From positions 1 to 64,000 of the forward strand of contig JAHCBB010000017.1 of NCBI GenBank assembly GCA_019634635.1: a DNA stretch of 64,000 nucleotides, written 5' to 3'. How positions within the stretch are numbered: position 1 is the stretch's first letter; every line of letters begins with the position of its first letter. The notes under the pieces are model-generated. The model was given only the letters and a program-made list of their open reading frames with translations, did no database searches and was not told where the DNA came from. Both the position numbers and the translations under genes were made by a program. Source of the DNA: Verrucomicrobiia bacterium (GTDB lineage Bacteria > Verrucomicrobiota > Verrucomicrobiia > Limisphaerales > UBA9464). Shown piece by piece: positions 43,922 to 54,611 of the stretch.

Positions 43922-44974
43922 ATGTTGAATATCGGCATCCTCGGCACCGGGTTCATGACGGTGCAGCACCTCAAGGCCTACCAGTCCGTTGCCGGCGCCC
44001 GGGTCGCGGCGTTGTGCAATCCCAGCGGACGTCATCTGGACGGCGACTTCTCCGGCGTGGCCGGCAACGTCGGGGACGCGGACCCGCTGAAGCTGGACAT
44101 GACGCAGGTGCGTCCCTTTCGCGACCCGGCCGCGCTCCTCGCCGATCCCGACATCCAGGCGGTGGATATCTGCACGCCCACCCACACCCACGTGGACCTC
44201 GCGCTGGCGGCCCTGGCGGCGGGCAAGCATGTGCTCCTGGAGAAGCCCATGGCCCGCACACACGCCGACGCACGGCGCATTGCGGACGCCGCAATCGCAG
44301 CCGCAACGCGGGGGGTGTTCCTGATGCCGGCCATGTGCATCCGGTTCTGGCCTGAGTACGCCTGGGTGCGGGAGCGGATCCAGAGCGGTGAGCACGGCCG
44401 GGTTCTGGATGCACGGTTCCGCAGGGTGGCATGCGCCCCGGGCTGGGGACGGTCCCACTTCCTCCAGGGCGGCACTTCCGGAGGCGCCTTGCTCGACCTC
44501 CACATCCACGACGTGGACTTCATCCAGTACTGTTTCGGCCGCCCGCGCGCCGTTATGGCGTCCGGATACAGCCGGGTCAGTGGTGCCACGGACCATGTGG
44601 TCGCGTTGTACCAATATCCGGGGGGACCCACGGTGAGCGCGGAGGGCAGTTGGGCCATGGCCGACGGCTTTCCATTCCACATGGGGTTCACCGTCAACTT
44701 TGAGCGTGCCACGGTGGATTACGATCCCGGGCGTGGTCCCGAGGCGCTTCGGGTCGCCTCGGAGGGGGCCGTGCGCCCGGTGATTCTGACCGCACCGGAC
44801 GGCTACACCGGCGAGTTGCAACACTTCGTGGAGGCGGTCAGCGCGGGCCGGGCACCGGACCGCGTGACCGCGCAGGACGCCGCAATGGCGATCGAGCTGT
44901 GCGAGGCCGAGGAGGCGTCCATCGCCAAAGGGGCGCCGGTGGCGCTTCGGGATGCCAGGCTGCCGGCCGTTTGA
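43922..44974 (+). CDS. Gfo/Idh/MocA family oxidoreductase
   Basis: 350 residues from the ATG at 43922. N-terminal Rossmann motif LNIGILGTGFMTVQHLKAY, then the family EKP motif in VLLEKPMARTHADARR. The C-terminal domain has GGTSGGALLDLHIHDVDFIQYCFGRP, with the expected Asp-x-His-x-x-Asp pattern (LDLHIHDVD). It should oxidise or reduce a sugar or inositol-type substrate with NAD(P) in the cytoplasm; the substrate cannot be read from sequence. It is distinct from the ApsD-like protein at 16171. No pathway partners are adjacent. Confidence 0.88.
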   Translation: MLNIGILGTGFMTVQHLKAYQSVAGARVAALCNPSGRHLDGDFSGVAGNVGDADPLKLDMTQVRPFRDPAALLADPDIQAVDICTPTHTHVDLALAALAAGKHVLLEKPMARTHADARRIADAAIAAATRGVFLMPAMCIRFWPEYAWVRERIQSGEHGRVLDARFRRVACAPGWGRSHFLQGGTSGGALLDLHIHDVDFIQYCFGRPRAVMASGYSRVSGATDHVVALYQYPGGPTVSAEGSWAMADGFPFHMGFTVNFERATVDYDPGRGPEALRVASEGAVRPVILTAPDGYTGELQHFVEAVSAGRAPDRVTAQDAAMAIELCEAEEASIAKGAPVALRDARLPAV

Positions 44975-45165
44975 GCCCGGCGGACGTGAACGACCTGCCG
45001 GACGGGTTCCACAGGTCCAGCCCAGCCAATGTGCGGAAGGTTTCTCGAAACGGACGGGCCGCCGCATGGCCGTCCGCATGCAGGTAATTCGTACCCCGGC
45101 CGTCCGGGTTGGTGGCGATCTCGACCGCTCCGCCGGTCCGGCGGTTCACCGCCCGGGAATTTCGA

Positions 45166-45193
45166 TTGAACCCACAGCCGGCGCGCCTAGGAT
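45166..45193 (+). promoter_or_regulatory. Sigma-70-type promoter for tRNA-Pro
   Basis: TTGAAC (45166-45171) and TAGGAT (45188-45193) are separated by 16 bases. The -10 box ends 27 bases before the tRNA, leaving a leader of about 20 bases. Both boxes are close to consensus in an otherwise GC-rich stretch. Confidence 0.5.
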
Positions 45194-45220
45194 CCCCGTC
45201 CCTTCGCAGGGAAGACCGGT

Positions 45221-45297
45221 CGGGGCGTAGCGTAGCTTGGTAGCGCGTCTGAATGGGGTTCAGAAGGTCGTGAGTTCAAATCTCACCGCCCCGACCA
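45221..45297 (+). tRNA. tRNA-Pro (anticodon GGG)
   Basis: 77 bases folding as a cloverleaf. The acceptor stem CGGGGCG pairs with CGCCCCG, followed by discriminator A and an encoded CCA. The D-arm contains AGCTTGGTAGCGC, the anticodon stem TCTGA/TCAGA encloses loop ATGGGGT with anticodon GGG, and the T-arm carries GTTCAAATC. It reads proline codon CCC, a common codon at this GC content. Confidence 0.95.
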
Positions 45298-45423
45298 TCT
45301 CTCCCTGGTTCACCCGCTTCTCCCGGTTGTGGACGCGGTGTTCCGGAGCCAATGCACCGAGGTCCGCAACCAACGGACGGCCGCTTGCCGGTGGGTGGAC
45401 CACACCCTAACGTCGCCGCCCTT

Positions 45424-46353
45424 ATGGAGAACGTCGTCATCATCGGCACCGGCTGCGCCGGGTTGACCGCCGCCATCTACACCGCCCGCGCAAATCTGCG
45501 CCCGCTGGTGCTGACCGGCGTGATGCCGGGCGGGCTGCTGACAACGACCAGCATCGTGGAGAATTTCCCGGGTTTCCCGGACGGCGTGGACGGCGTCGAG
45601 TTGATGACCCGGATGCAGGCGCAGGCGGAAAAGTTCGGCGCACGCGTGCAATTCGGGACCCTCGAGGCGGCCGACCTTGCGGCCTCCCCGCTCCGGCTCA
45701 CCGTGGACGGGGAGGTCGTGGAAACCCGCACCCTGATCATCGCCAGCGGGGCCGGGCACCGGCACCTCGACGTTCCGGGCGAGCACGAGCTGGAGAAGAA
45801 GGGCGTGACCTATTGCGCCACCTGCGACGGGGCCTTGCCGATGTTCCGAAACCAGCCGCTGGTGGTGGTCGGCGGGGGCGACTCGGCCTGCGAGGAGGCC
45901 AATTACCTCACGCGCTTCAGCGCCGAGGTGCTCCTCGTCCATCGCCGTGACACGCTGCGCGCGTCGAAGATCATGGCCGACCGCACCCTCTCGAATCCGA
46001 AGATCAAGCCGGTGTGGGACTCCGTGGTCACGGCGGTGGAAGACGCCGCCGCCGGCAAGGTGACCGGAGTGCGGCTGAAACATCTGAAGACCGGCGCCGA
46101 GTCCCTGCTCCCCTGTGCCGGCGTGTTCGTCGCGATCGGCCACCTGCCCAACACGCAGCTCTTCCGGGGGCAGCTGGAACTGGACGCCGCGGGCTATTTC
46201 GTTCGCGGCCACGGCGCGGCCACAGGCGTTCCGGGGGTGTTTGTCGCCGGCGATTGCGCCGACTCGGTTTACCGGCAGGCAGTCACCGCGGCCGGCATGG
46301 GATGCGCCGCCGCCATCGAGGCCGAACGTTACCTCGCCGGCCTGTGCGCCTGA
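45424..46353 (+). CDS. trxB: Thioredoxin reductase
   Basis: 309 residues from the ATG at 45424. FAD-binding N-terminus VVIIGTGCAGLTAAIYTA, redox pair CATC (Cys131, Cys134) in VTYCATCDGALPMF, NADPH motif VVVGGGDSACEEANYL and C-terminal FAD motif GVFVAGDCADSVYRQAVTAAGMG. It passes electrons from NADPH to thioredoxin. One oddity: the usual GxGPAG turn of the FAD site reads GTGCAG, a Pro to Cys change. The rhodanese gene follows within a few bases. Confidence 0.93.
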   Translation: MENVVIIGTGCAGLTAAIYTARANLRPLVLTGVMPGGLLTTTSIVENFPGFPDGVDGVELMTRMQAQAEKFGARVQFGTLEAADLAASPLRLTVDGEVVETRTLIIASGAGHRHLDVPGEHELEKKGVTYCATCDGALPMFRNQPLVVVGGGDSACEEANYLTRFSAEVLLVHRRDTLRASKIMADRTLSNPKIKPVWDSVVTAVEDAAAGKVTGVRLKHLKTGAESLLPCAGVFVAIGHLPNTQLFRGQLELDAAGYFVRGHGAATGVPGVFVAGDCADSVYRQAVTAAGMGCAAAIEAERYLAGLCA

Positions 46354-46357
46354 GGCC

Positions 46358-46693
46358 TTGATCCCCGACGTGGACACCATCACCCCCGCCGCGCTTGCCC
46401 GACGCCTTGGTGATTCCGATCCGCCCGCCCTGCTGGATGTTCGGGAACATGAGGAACACGCATTTTGCGCACTTCCCGGATCGCGCCTGATCCCCCTGGG
46501 TGAGCTCGGCATCCGGGCCGATGAACTCGCCGACTGGCAGGATCGGGAGGTCGTCGTTTACTGCCACCACGGCATCCGAAGCGCCCATGCCGTCGGCCTC
46601 CTGCATCGGCTTGGCTTCGCGCATGTCCTCAATCTCGCCGGCGGCGTGGACCGCTGGACCCGGGATGTGGACCCCTCCTTTCCTCGGTACTGA
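46358..46693 (+). CDS. Rhodanese-like sulfurtransferase domain protein
   Basis: About 111 residues. The start is a TTG at 46358 or a GTG at 46370, both within 20 bases of the trxB stop, so the two are coupled. Single rhodanese domain: PALLDVREHEEHAFCALPGS, LIPLGEL, then the active-site loop VVVYCHHGIRSAHAV with the catalytic Cys, and NLAGGVDRWTRDVDPSFPRY. It would carry sulfane sulfur or act as a thiol relay in the cytoplasm. Its coupling to thioredoxin reductase suggests that thioredoxin reduces it. Confidence 0.85.
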   Translation: MIPDVDTITPAALARRLGDSDPPALLDVREHEEHAFCALPGSRLIPLGELGIRADELADWQDREVVVYCHHGIRSAHAVGLLHRLGFAHVLNLAGGVDRWTRDVDPSFPRY

Positions 46694-46853
46694 TCGCCGC
46701 TCCCGTCAACCCATCCCCGACGGTTCCCCGAATCTCCGAAACCGCCCGCAAATGGCTTCGGACGGAACCCGCTTGGATGGGGTCCTATTTTCGGATCTGG
46801 CAGCGATCCGGGCGGGCGGGAACGCCAGCCGCCGCACCTGTTCCCGGGCCGGT

Positions 46854-46873
46854 ACCGGGCCGTTGGGCCCGGT
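46854..46873. terminator. Stem-loop between convergent rhodanese and CotH genes
   Basis: ACCGGGCC (46854-46861) pairs perfectly with GGCCCGGT (46866-46873) around a 4-base loop, 16 bases past the CotH stop and in the gap between two convergent genes. It could end transcription from both sides. No U-tract is present. Confidence 0.4.
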
Positions 46874-46889
46874 GGAAGGGTTGGACCTT

Positions 46890-48506
46890 CTACTGATTTC
46901 GCCCGGGGGGCTGGCGGGTCAACACCACGCCGTCCGTCCTGCCCTCCAGTTGTTCTCGAACATTCGCGGCACGGGCCTGAATGAACCGCTTCAGCTGCCA
47001 CACCGGACGCCCCGGGTCCATCGGGTTCCGGCCATCACGCGGCTCCGTCCCAAAGGTCCCAGAAACGGCGGCGTCAAACCGCTCAAGACGCATCGGCGAC
47101 CACTCCACGATGAGGGGCCGAATTGCCGGGGCGACCTCGTCCACCCGCCGGCACAACCGGTCCGGCTCAAACACGGTGTCCAGCAGCCTGCCCAAGGCCT
47201 CACGATACCGAATCCGGACCTCCTCGACGGAGAGCATCCGCTCCAGGAAACGATTCCGTCCCACCCACGGACGCCAGATGGAGGCCCGCTCCCGATCATC
47301 GGCGGTGGCAATGAAGGGGAATTCGCCCCAGGCATGGTCAAGATCCCAGGGGATGAACCCGATCCGGTTGGAGCGTGGATCCAGATGGAACAGGAAGTTC
47401 TGGCCGTTCGAAAGGATGCCATCGTAGTTGGACAGCAGCACCTCCGTGGCGAGGAACCGGGCGAAGGCGTCGAGATCCACGTAGTCACCCACCCGATCGG
47501 CAAAGGCATCGTCCGGGGCTGACGATACGAAGCGGGCCAGCTCCATGACGCGCTCCTGCTGGGCCGGCGTCGTCCTGGTCTTCGGATCGTAGATGCCTTC
47601 ATAGTCCGCCCAGTTGGTGCCCAGATCGGCGAAAAGGTCCAGAGTGACCGGCTTGAAGAGCGCCACGCCAGAAGCACCGAACTGCTCCCGGGCCCAGGCG
47701 GCATCGGGGTTCTCCACCAAGAGGTACGGCCCGAGCAGACGTTCCTCCTCCAGGCCTTTGATGCTGAGGAAGACCCTGGCGAACGCGGTTCGCGGCGCCG
47801 GAACCCCGGCCTCGCGAAACACCTCGTAGGCGAGTGTGTCGCTCAGGCAGGTGAAGTCCGCCGCGAGGTTCGCGAGGTTGAATGTGGAGCGGCCCGCCAG
47901 GGAGGCCCCCTTCACATTTCGGTTGAGGTCCAGTTTGAAGGGCTTTCGGTAGCTTCGCACCGAGCCCAGGTAAGTGCCGTTGCCCTTGAACCGGATCCCG
48001 ACGTTCGTGAATACCACGCCGCCAAACTCCACCGTCCCCTCCGACCAGGGGAAATCAATGCCCACCACCCCCGACAGACCGTTCCGCGACGCGTTCGGAT
48101 TCCGCAACGTCATCGAGCCGTCGGGATTCATCCAGCGTCCTCCCGTCGGCACCCGCTGGTGCTGGATGCCCTCCCATCCGTCCGCATCAAACCTCAAATG
48201 GATGTTCCACACATTGGTCAGACGGTACAACGCCGCCGCCGAGGTCAGCTCACGGGCATCATCCAGCGGTCCAGCGTAAACCGGGACGACCCCCGGTTGG
48301 CCCGGAGTCTCCTCGGGCGTGGCGGGCGGGGTCCATTCGACCATCCGCGCCATGAACCACCCCTGAAACGCGGGGACTTGGAAGGCACCCCAGAGGGACA
48401 GTCCGAGCAGCAGGATGCAGAGGAAGAACCCGCCCGCTGCAAGCCCCGAAACCGCCAGCCAGCGTTTCCATCCGGATTTGGGCAACTTGGGGCGTGGAAA
48501 TGGCAT
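46890..48506 (-). CDS. CotH-kinase family protein with N-terminal membrane anchor
   Basis: 538 residues. A single hydrophobic helix near the N-terminus (GGFFLCILLLGLSLWGAF) should anchor it in the inner membrane with the bulk outside. The CotH fold is shown by GIRFKGNGTYLGSVRSYRKP, FNLANLAADFTCLSDTLAYE, LSNYDGILSNGQNFLFHLDP and the metal/catalytic block IGFIPWDLDHAWGEF. CotH of Bacillus is an atypical kinase of spore coat proteins; verrucomicrobial relatives act on unknown targets. It is transcribed divergently from purD. Confidence 0.88.
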   Translation of the reverse strand: MPFPRPKLPKSGWKRWLAVSGLAAGGFFLCILLLGLSLWGAFQVPAFQGWFMARMVEWTPPATPEETPGQPGVVPVYAGPLDDARELTSAAALYRLTNVWNIHLRFDADGWEGIQHQRVPTGGRWMNPDGSMTLRNPNASRNGLSGVVGIDFPWSEGTVEFGGVVFTNVGIRFKGNGTYLGSVRSYRKPFKLDLNRNVKGASLAGRSTFNLANLAADFTCLSDTLAYEVFREAGVPAPRTAFARVFLSIKGLEEERLLGPYLLVENPDAAWAREQFGASGVALFKPVTLDLFADLGTNWADYEGIYDPKTRTTPAQQERVMELARFVSSAPDDAFADRVGDYVDLDAFARFLATEVLLSNYDGILSNGQNFLFHLDPRSNRIGFIPWDLDHAWGEFPFIATADDRERASIWRPWVGRNRFLERMLSVEEVRIRYREALGRLLDTVFEPDRLCRRVDEVAPAIRPLIVEWSPMRLERFDAAVSGTFGTEPRDGRNPMDPGRPVWQLKRFIQARAANVREQLEGRTDGVVLTRQPPGRNQ

Positions 48507-48708
48507 GTCGGAGTGTTACGGAGCGGTGACGGGTGCTGCAAGCAGGCGAGCAGCCCTGGAACAAACTCTGGGGGAAGCCGTCGAAGGGCTGGTGTCGCCA
48601 TGAGCAGCAAATCCATCGCGTGACCCGTGGCCTGCCGCGGTAGGTGGCGATCCGGTGACGAGAAACCGGTTTGCCCCGTCGCGTGCTGCTGGTTCACTCG
48701 TGGGCCCG

Positions 48709-50019
48709 ATGAAGGTCCTGGTCCTTGGCTCCGGCGGACGCGAGCACGCCCTGGTTTGGAAGCTCGCCCGCTCGCCCCGCATCACCCGGCTCCAGGTGGC
48801 ACCCGGCAACGCGGGCACCTCAGAGGAGCGTCTGGAGGCATCCGGCGATCCCGTGGAGAACGTGCCGATCAGCGCCGAGGACCTGCCCGCCCTCCTCGAT
48901 TGGGCCCGGCGACACAAACCGGACTTCACCGTCGTCGGTCCCGACAACCCCCTTGCGCTTGGGGTGGTGGACCTGTTCCGTGACGCCGGATTCCGCATCT
49001 GGGGCCCCACACGGGAGGCGGCCCGGTTTGAAGCGTCCAAGGCGTTCTCACAGGAGTTCATGGAGCGTCACGGCATCCCCACCGCACGCGCCGGCACCTT
49101 CACCGACGCGGCCGCTGCCCGCCGCTTCTGCGCCAGCCTCGGCGGCCGATGCGCCGTCAAGGCCGACGGCCTCGCTCTTGGCAAAGGCGTCCTGCTGACG
49201 ACGGACCTCGCCGCGGCAGAGCAGGCCGTGGATGACATCCTCGTGCGCGGCGTGTTCGGTGCCGCGGGTGCCCGCATTGTGATCCAGGAACGGCTTGAGG
49301 GGCGGGAAGTCTCCCTGCACGCGCTCACCGACGGCCGCTGCTACCGGCTTTTTCCCTCCTCCCAGGACCACAAGCGGATCCACGACGGGGATCAGGGCCC
49401 GAACACCGGCGGGATGGGCACCTATTCGCCGGCGCCCTTCCTGGCCGACGACGCCCTGGCCGCGGCAGGCCGTGAAGTTCTGGCCCCCTGGCTGCGGGGG
49501 TGCATGCGCGACGGCATCGAATTCCAGGGGCTCATTTACCCCGGCATCATGCTGACCGCCGCTGGTCCCCGGGTCATTGAGTTCAACGCACGGTTTGGAG
49601 ATCCCGAGACGCAGGTCTACCTCCCGCGGATGCAGAATGATCTGTTGGAACTGTTGGAAGCCTGCGTGGACGGCACGCTGGACCGCCACACCCTCCGCTG
49701 GTCGTCCCGTTCGAGCGTCTGCGTGGTCGCCGCCAGCGCCGGGTACCCGGGATCTTCGGTCAAAGGGCTTCCCATCCAGGGACTGGAAACCGTGCATGGA
49801 CTTCCCGACGTGAAGGTGTTCCATGCCGGCACGACGATGCGTGAGGAGGCCGTGGTCACCAATGGAGGCCGTGTGCTGGGGGTCACCGCCTGGGCCGGCA
49901 CGCTCGCCACGGCGCGGAATAAAGCCTACGAAGCGCTGGACAGGATCCAGTTTGAAGGCATGCAATTTCGGCGTGACATTGCCGCCCAAGCGTTGACCTC
50001 CGCTGAATTCCAGTCATGA
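48709..50019 (+). CDS. purD: Phosphoribosylamine-glycine ligase
   Basis: 436 residues from the ATG at 48709. N-terminal MKVLVLGSGGREHALVWKL, phosphate/PRA motif VVGPDNPLALGVVD, ATP-grasp segments FEASKAFSQEFMERHGIPTA and CAVKADGLALGKGV, and the signature FPSSQDHKRIHDGDQGPNTG. Catalyses the second step of purine synthesis (5-phosphoribosylamine + glycine to GAR). Length is normal. The stop overlaps the start of the next gene (ATGA at 50016-50019). Confidence 0.96.
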   Translation: MKVLVLGSGGREHALVWKLARSPRITRLQVAPGNAGTSEERLEASGDPVENVPISAEDLPALLDWARRHKPDFTVVGPDNPLALGVVDLFRDAGFRIWGPTREAARFEASKAFSQEFMERHGIPTARAGTFTDAAAARRFCASLGGRCAVKADGLALGKGVLLTTDLAAAEQAVDDILVRGVFGAAGARIVIQERLEGREVSLHALTDGRCYRLFPSSQDHKRIHDGDQGPNTGGMGTYSPAPFLADDALAAAGREVLAPWLRGCMRDGIEFQGLIYPGIMLTAAGPRVIEFNARFGDPETQVYLPRMQNDLLELLEACVDGTLDRHTLRWSSRSSVCVVAASAGYPGSSVKGLPIQGLETVHGLPDVKVFHAGTTMREEAVVTNGGRVLGVTAWAGTLATARNKAYEALDRIQFEGMQFRRDIAAQALTSAEFQS

Positions 50020-51041
50020 CTCGTCGGATCTTCCTGATGTGCGCGCTCCTTGCGCGGCTGTGTGCCAGTCCTGATTCCGGCCTGCCCCGGTCGGAGGCCG
50101 ACGAGATCCGCGCACTGGTCCGGGCGCACCTGCCATCGCCGGAGGTCGGAGATCTGTCCGCACCCACCGTCGAGGGAGTCCTCGAACAACTCGGCGGCCG
50201 GGCCTGGTGGGTCGAGCCCACAATCGCCAGCCCCGGGACCGCTCCGGCAGCCCCGCCACGGCGCCTCGATGGCGGCTTCGGCTATGTCCATCTGCCCGAA
50301 CCCGACACCACGGCGGTGGCCGACCTGGATACCATCCTCGAAGCACTTGGCGGCGGGCCCGCACTGAGAGGGTTGGTTCTGGACCTCCGCTTCGCATCCG
50401 GACGGGACTTCGCGGCAGCATCCCGGCTGGCCGGACGATTCCTGCCCGCAGGTCAAAGGATCCTGGACTGGGGTGAAGGAATGGCGACGGCAGGAGAATC
50501 CAACTTCGTGACCGCCCCGATCGTCCTACTCGTCAATGCGGGGACCCGCGGATCGGCAGAGGCGCTGGCCGCCGCGCTGCGCAGCGCCGGACGTGCGGTG
50601 ATTGCCGGAGGTTCCAGTGCCGGCGAAGCGGCACAGTTCACCGATCTTCCTCTGGCGTCCGGACGGACACTGCGACTGACACTCGCCTCCGTGCGGACCG
50701 GCGATGGTCTGCCGATCCCCGGAGCGCGGGTCCTCCCCGACATCCCGGTGCCAATCCCGCCGGATTCCGAGCGACAGTTCCTTGGTGATCCGTACCGCCA
50801 GGTGCCCGGCACCCCGGAATCACCCGCGCCGGCCGAGTCCGCACTCAACGCCGCCACCACGAGCCGGCCGCGCATGACCGAGGCCGAGCTGATTCGTTCC
50901 AAGCGCCAGTCCCTTGGCCAGTCGGTGCCACCCCGCATGCCCGCAGCGGCAGCCTCCCCCACCCTGCAGGACCCCGTGTTGATCCGGGGCGTTGATCTGC
51001 TCACCGCACTCGACGCCCTGAGCCCGGTCGGATCACCCTGA
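50016..51041 (+). CDS. S41-peptidase-like exported protein, probably inactive
   Basis: 341 residues, translationally coupled to purD. Signal peptide (MTRRIFLMCALLARLCAS). The core resembles the C-terminal-processing-protease fold: LRGLVLDLRFASGRDFAAASRLAGRF, then IVLLVNAGTRGSAEALAAALRSAGRAVIAGGSSAGEAAQF. Where active members have G(S/T)AS-A-S-E with the nucleophile Ser, this protein reads GTRGSAE with Gly; the Lys expected about 25 residues later aligns with Glu. So the Ser/Lys dyad seems lost. The last ~80 residues are a Pro/Ala-rich tail. It may be a binding or scaffold protein. Confidence 0.65.
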   Translation: MTRRIFLMCALLARLCASPDSGLPRSEADEIRALVRAHLPSPEVGDLSAPTVEGVLEQLGGRAWWVEPTIASPGTAPAAPPRRLDGGFGYVHLPEPDTTAVADLDTILEALGGGPALRGLVLDLRFASGRDFAAASRLAGRFLPAGQRILDWGEGMATAGESNFVTAPIVLLVNAGTRGSAEALAAALRSAGRAVIAGGSSAGEAAQFTDLPLASGRTLRLTLASVRTGDGLPIPGARVLPDIPVPIPPDSERQFLGDPYRQVPGTPESPAPAESALNAATTSRPRMTEAELIRSKRQSLGQSVPPRMPAAAASPTLQDPVLIRGVDLLTALDALSPVGSP

Positions 51042-51048
51042 GCCGGCG

Positions 51049-53606
51049 TCACCGGAGGTTCTCAAGGTAGGCCATCAGGTCCCGGACCTCGTCCACCGTC
51101 AACGCGGCCGTCAACCCCTCGGGCATCAGGGAGAGGCTTCCCGCCAGGTGGGCCGCCACCAATCGGCCCGGGATGCGCGTCCGCCCTCCGTCGCCACCCA
51201 TGAGCACCAACGTGCCATCCGGATCCTGCGACACCAACCGCCCGGAGTACTGCTCCCCACCAACGGTCTCCACCCGGTGCTCCGCAAACTGAGGGGCGAT
51301 GTCCCGCGACGGTTCGAGAAGGGACCACAAGAGCTTTTCACGATCGGACCCGCGGCGAATTGTGGAGAGATCAGGTCCGAGCAACCCGCCACGTCCCTGA
51401 ACACGGTGGCAGCGCGCGCAGGCCACGGTCGCGGACCGAAAGACGCGAGATCCCCGCTCCGGATCCCCCGGAGCCGCGTCCAGCAACCGGATCCAGCCCT
51501 CCACGTCCTCCGGATGAGCCGGCGGCGTCCCGAGGGCCACCGACGCCAATGCCGCCACACGGTCGCGGCCCGATGTTGCGGCCGCCTGCAAGGCAGGTCG
51601 CACACCGGGCACCTGCAGCCAACCGGCCAGCGCCCGGGCCACTTCCACAGCCACGACCTCCTCCGGGTCGTCGAGCAACTCCTTCAATGCCGTCACGTGA
51701 TCGTGATGAGTCCCGGTCAGCGACAGAATCGCCTCGGCGCGCAATTGGGCCGGCTCCACCGCGTTCCGGACGAGGGCCTGCAGGGCGTTCACCGCATCCG
51801 GGTCGTCGGTTCCCGCAAGATCCATCACCGCATTCAACCGCAGGAACAATGGCGTCTGACAAGCGCGGACCCTGGCCACCGACCGGGCGATCTGCTCCGG
51901 CGAAGGCCGGCTGGGAATGGCCCATACCTGGACGACCGCATCGGTCACCGCCGCCGTCTCTGCGGCATGACTCATCGCCTGGAACTTCGCCACGGCGACC
52001 GCATGCAACTCCGCCAGCAGTGGCGTCAGACCGGCCACCTGAAGCACTTCCGGAGCCCCGGCGCCCACATCACCGAGGTCCTCCTCAATGGCCCACACCA
52101 GCGCCGCCGTCCGAACCTCGGGATCCTCATCCCGCAATCCCCGGCCAATCCAGGCCTTCTCCCGGTCCCGGCGTTGCCCCATCGGTCCCGCCAGTTCGAG
52201 CGACCCGCGCGCGGCCAGCAGCAGCCCGGTGCGCTCCCGGGGAGAGCCACCGGCCCAGGACGCATCCAGGCGGGCTTCAGGGAGGGACGAAAGTCGGTGG
52301 ATTGCGGTCGCGCGAACAAATGGGTCGGGATCCCCAAGGGCTTGCTCCAGCAATTCCCGTGCGCGGACAGGATCGGCCTGCTCGAAGGAGCGACGCATCC
52401 GCTCTGGTTCGGAGGGCGGCGGCAGGGACCGGGGAGGCGTCGCAGAAGGTGTGCGCGCGGAAAGCCGCCACAAGGCGCCCGCACCGTGGACCGGATAGTC
52501 AGACTTGACCCAATCGGTGAACACCAGGGAGCCATCTGGCGCCGCCGCCAGACTGACCGGACGAAACGTCGCCCCTCCCACCACCAGCGGTTCGCGGTCC
52601 GATCGGAGCGTTGCGCCCACCGGGACCGGACGAAACACCTCGATGCGATGGTCCCATGTGGCGGTGACGAACAACGCCCCGTCATACCGGGCGGGAAACC
52701 GCGTTGCGGCGGCATCCAGGATCGAACTCGGGGCCTCGCCCGTCCCCGCCACCATGCCCAGGGTCCCGGGAAGCTCCCCGTCCCATGCAATCAGCGGACT
52801 CAGCCCGTCGCGTCCATGCCGAAACTGGAATCCGTAATTTCCCCCACGGATCACGTCGAGCAGACGACACGGAGGACGGGAATCCGGATCATTATCCACC
52901 ACAAAGAGCCGCTCGTGGCGGTCGAACGTCATGCCGAAGGCGTTCCAAAACCCCCGGGCGAAACCCTCAAGACCTGAGCCGTCCGCCCGACAACGCACGA
53001 CCACCCCGCCAGCGCCCGCCCGGACGGCGACCCGCCGCTGGTCGGATCCGACGATCGCGTAGGGCAGTCCGAGATTTTCCCCGGTCCCCAGGTAGAGCCA
53101 GCCATCGGGGCCGAAGGCGATGCCGCCGATGCCATTGTGTGGGTAGTCGCCCCGGGTCTCCATCGTGAGGATCACGGTGCGATCCAAGGCGCGGACCGCA
53201 TCCCCCTCCAGGCGATATCGGAGCACGCCGTTTCGATGCGTCACGTACAGGGTGCCCTCCGGACCCATCGCCAGGTGCATGCCCCAGCGGATTCCCTCTG
53301 CGGCCACCAGGGGCGGGCCGGGAGCCCCGGGAACCACGACCCGGATGCGATCGGAGGCAGGACCGGAATAGTCCTGTGGCGGGAAATGGGTGTGGGATTC
53401 GAGGACGAAGATCCGCCCGGTGGCGTCCACCGTGCACCCGACCGGTGTGACCAGCTCCGGGGCACCGGCGAGGCGCTCGATCTGGAGTTCGGGGTCCAGG
53501 CTGCGCGGGAATTCGGCGCCCACCAACGCGAAGGAGATCGCGGCGAGGCAATGGGCAAGCATCCGGACCCGGACCCGCCCGGCCTGCGCGAATGCGACGC
53601 GACCGT

Positions 53607-53610
<4 letters not shown>
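51049..53610 (-). CDS. PVC-type beta-propeller/HEAT/cytochrome c 'membrane-bound dehydrogenase'
   Basis: 853 residues. After an export signal comes a sorbosone-dehydrogenase/NHL-like beta-propeller (residues ~40-400; GIGGIAFGPDGWLYLGTGEN, GGNYGFQFRHG). Helical HEAT-like repeats follow (~430-700; VRATAIHRLSSL, AEAILSLTGTHHDHVTALKEL). The C-terminal cytochrome c domain has the haem site CARCHRVQGRGGLLGPDLS (about residue 731) and LMPEGLTAALTVDEVRDLMAYL. This three-part layout is a hallmark of Planctomycetes/Verrucomicrobia and is thought to oxidise a sugar or alcohol in the periplasm; substrates are unknown. Its ATG overlaps the stop of the kinase gene. Confidence 0.9.
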
Positions 53611-54431
<821 letters not shown>

Positions 54432-54611
54432 TCGGATTGGCCGCGGGTAGCTATCACAGGGGCCGGCCCCCGGAAAGCGCCGCGTGATTCATTTTCGCCC
54501 CGGTTCCCCAAAGCGCACGTTGAAAGCAAGGCGCGGGCCGGGCGCCCCGAATTTTCAATCCAAAAACTGGCGATGTTCCGGTCCCGTGGATCGGGTTTGC
54601 TGCCGGACACC

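Noticed and set aside
51148..52977. 609-codon plus-strand frame antisense to the dehydrogenase
   Set aside because: Gln/His/Arg-rich shadow with no motif, while the minus strand encodes a well-defined three-domain protein.
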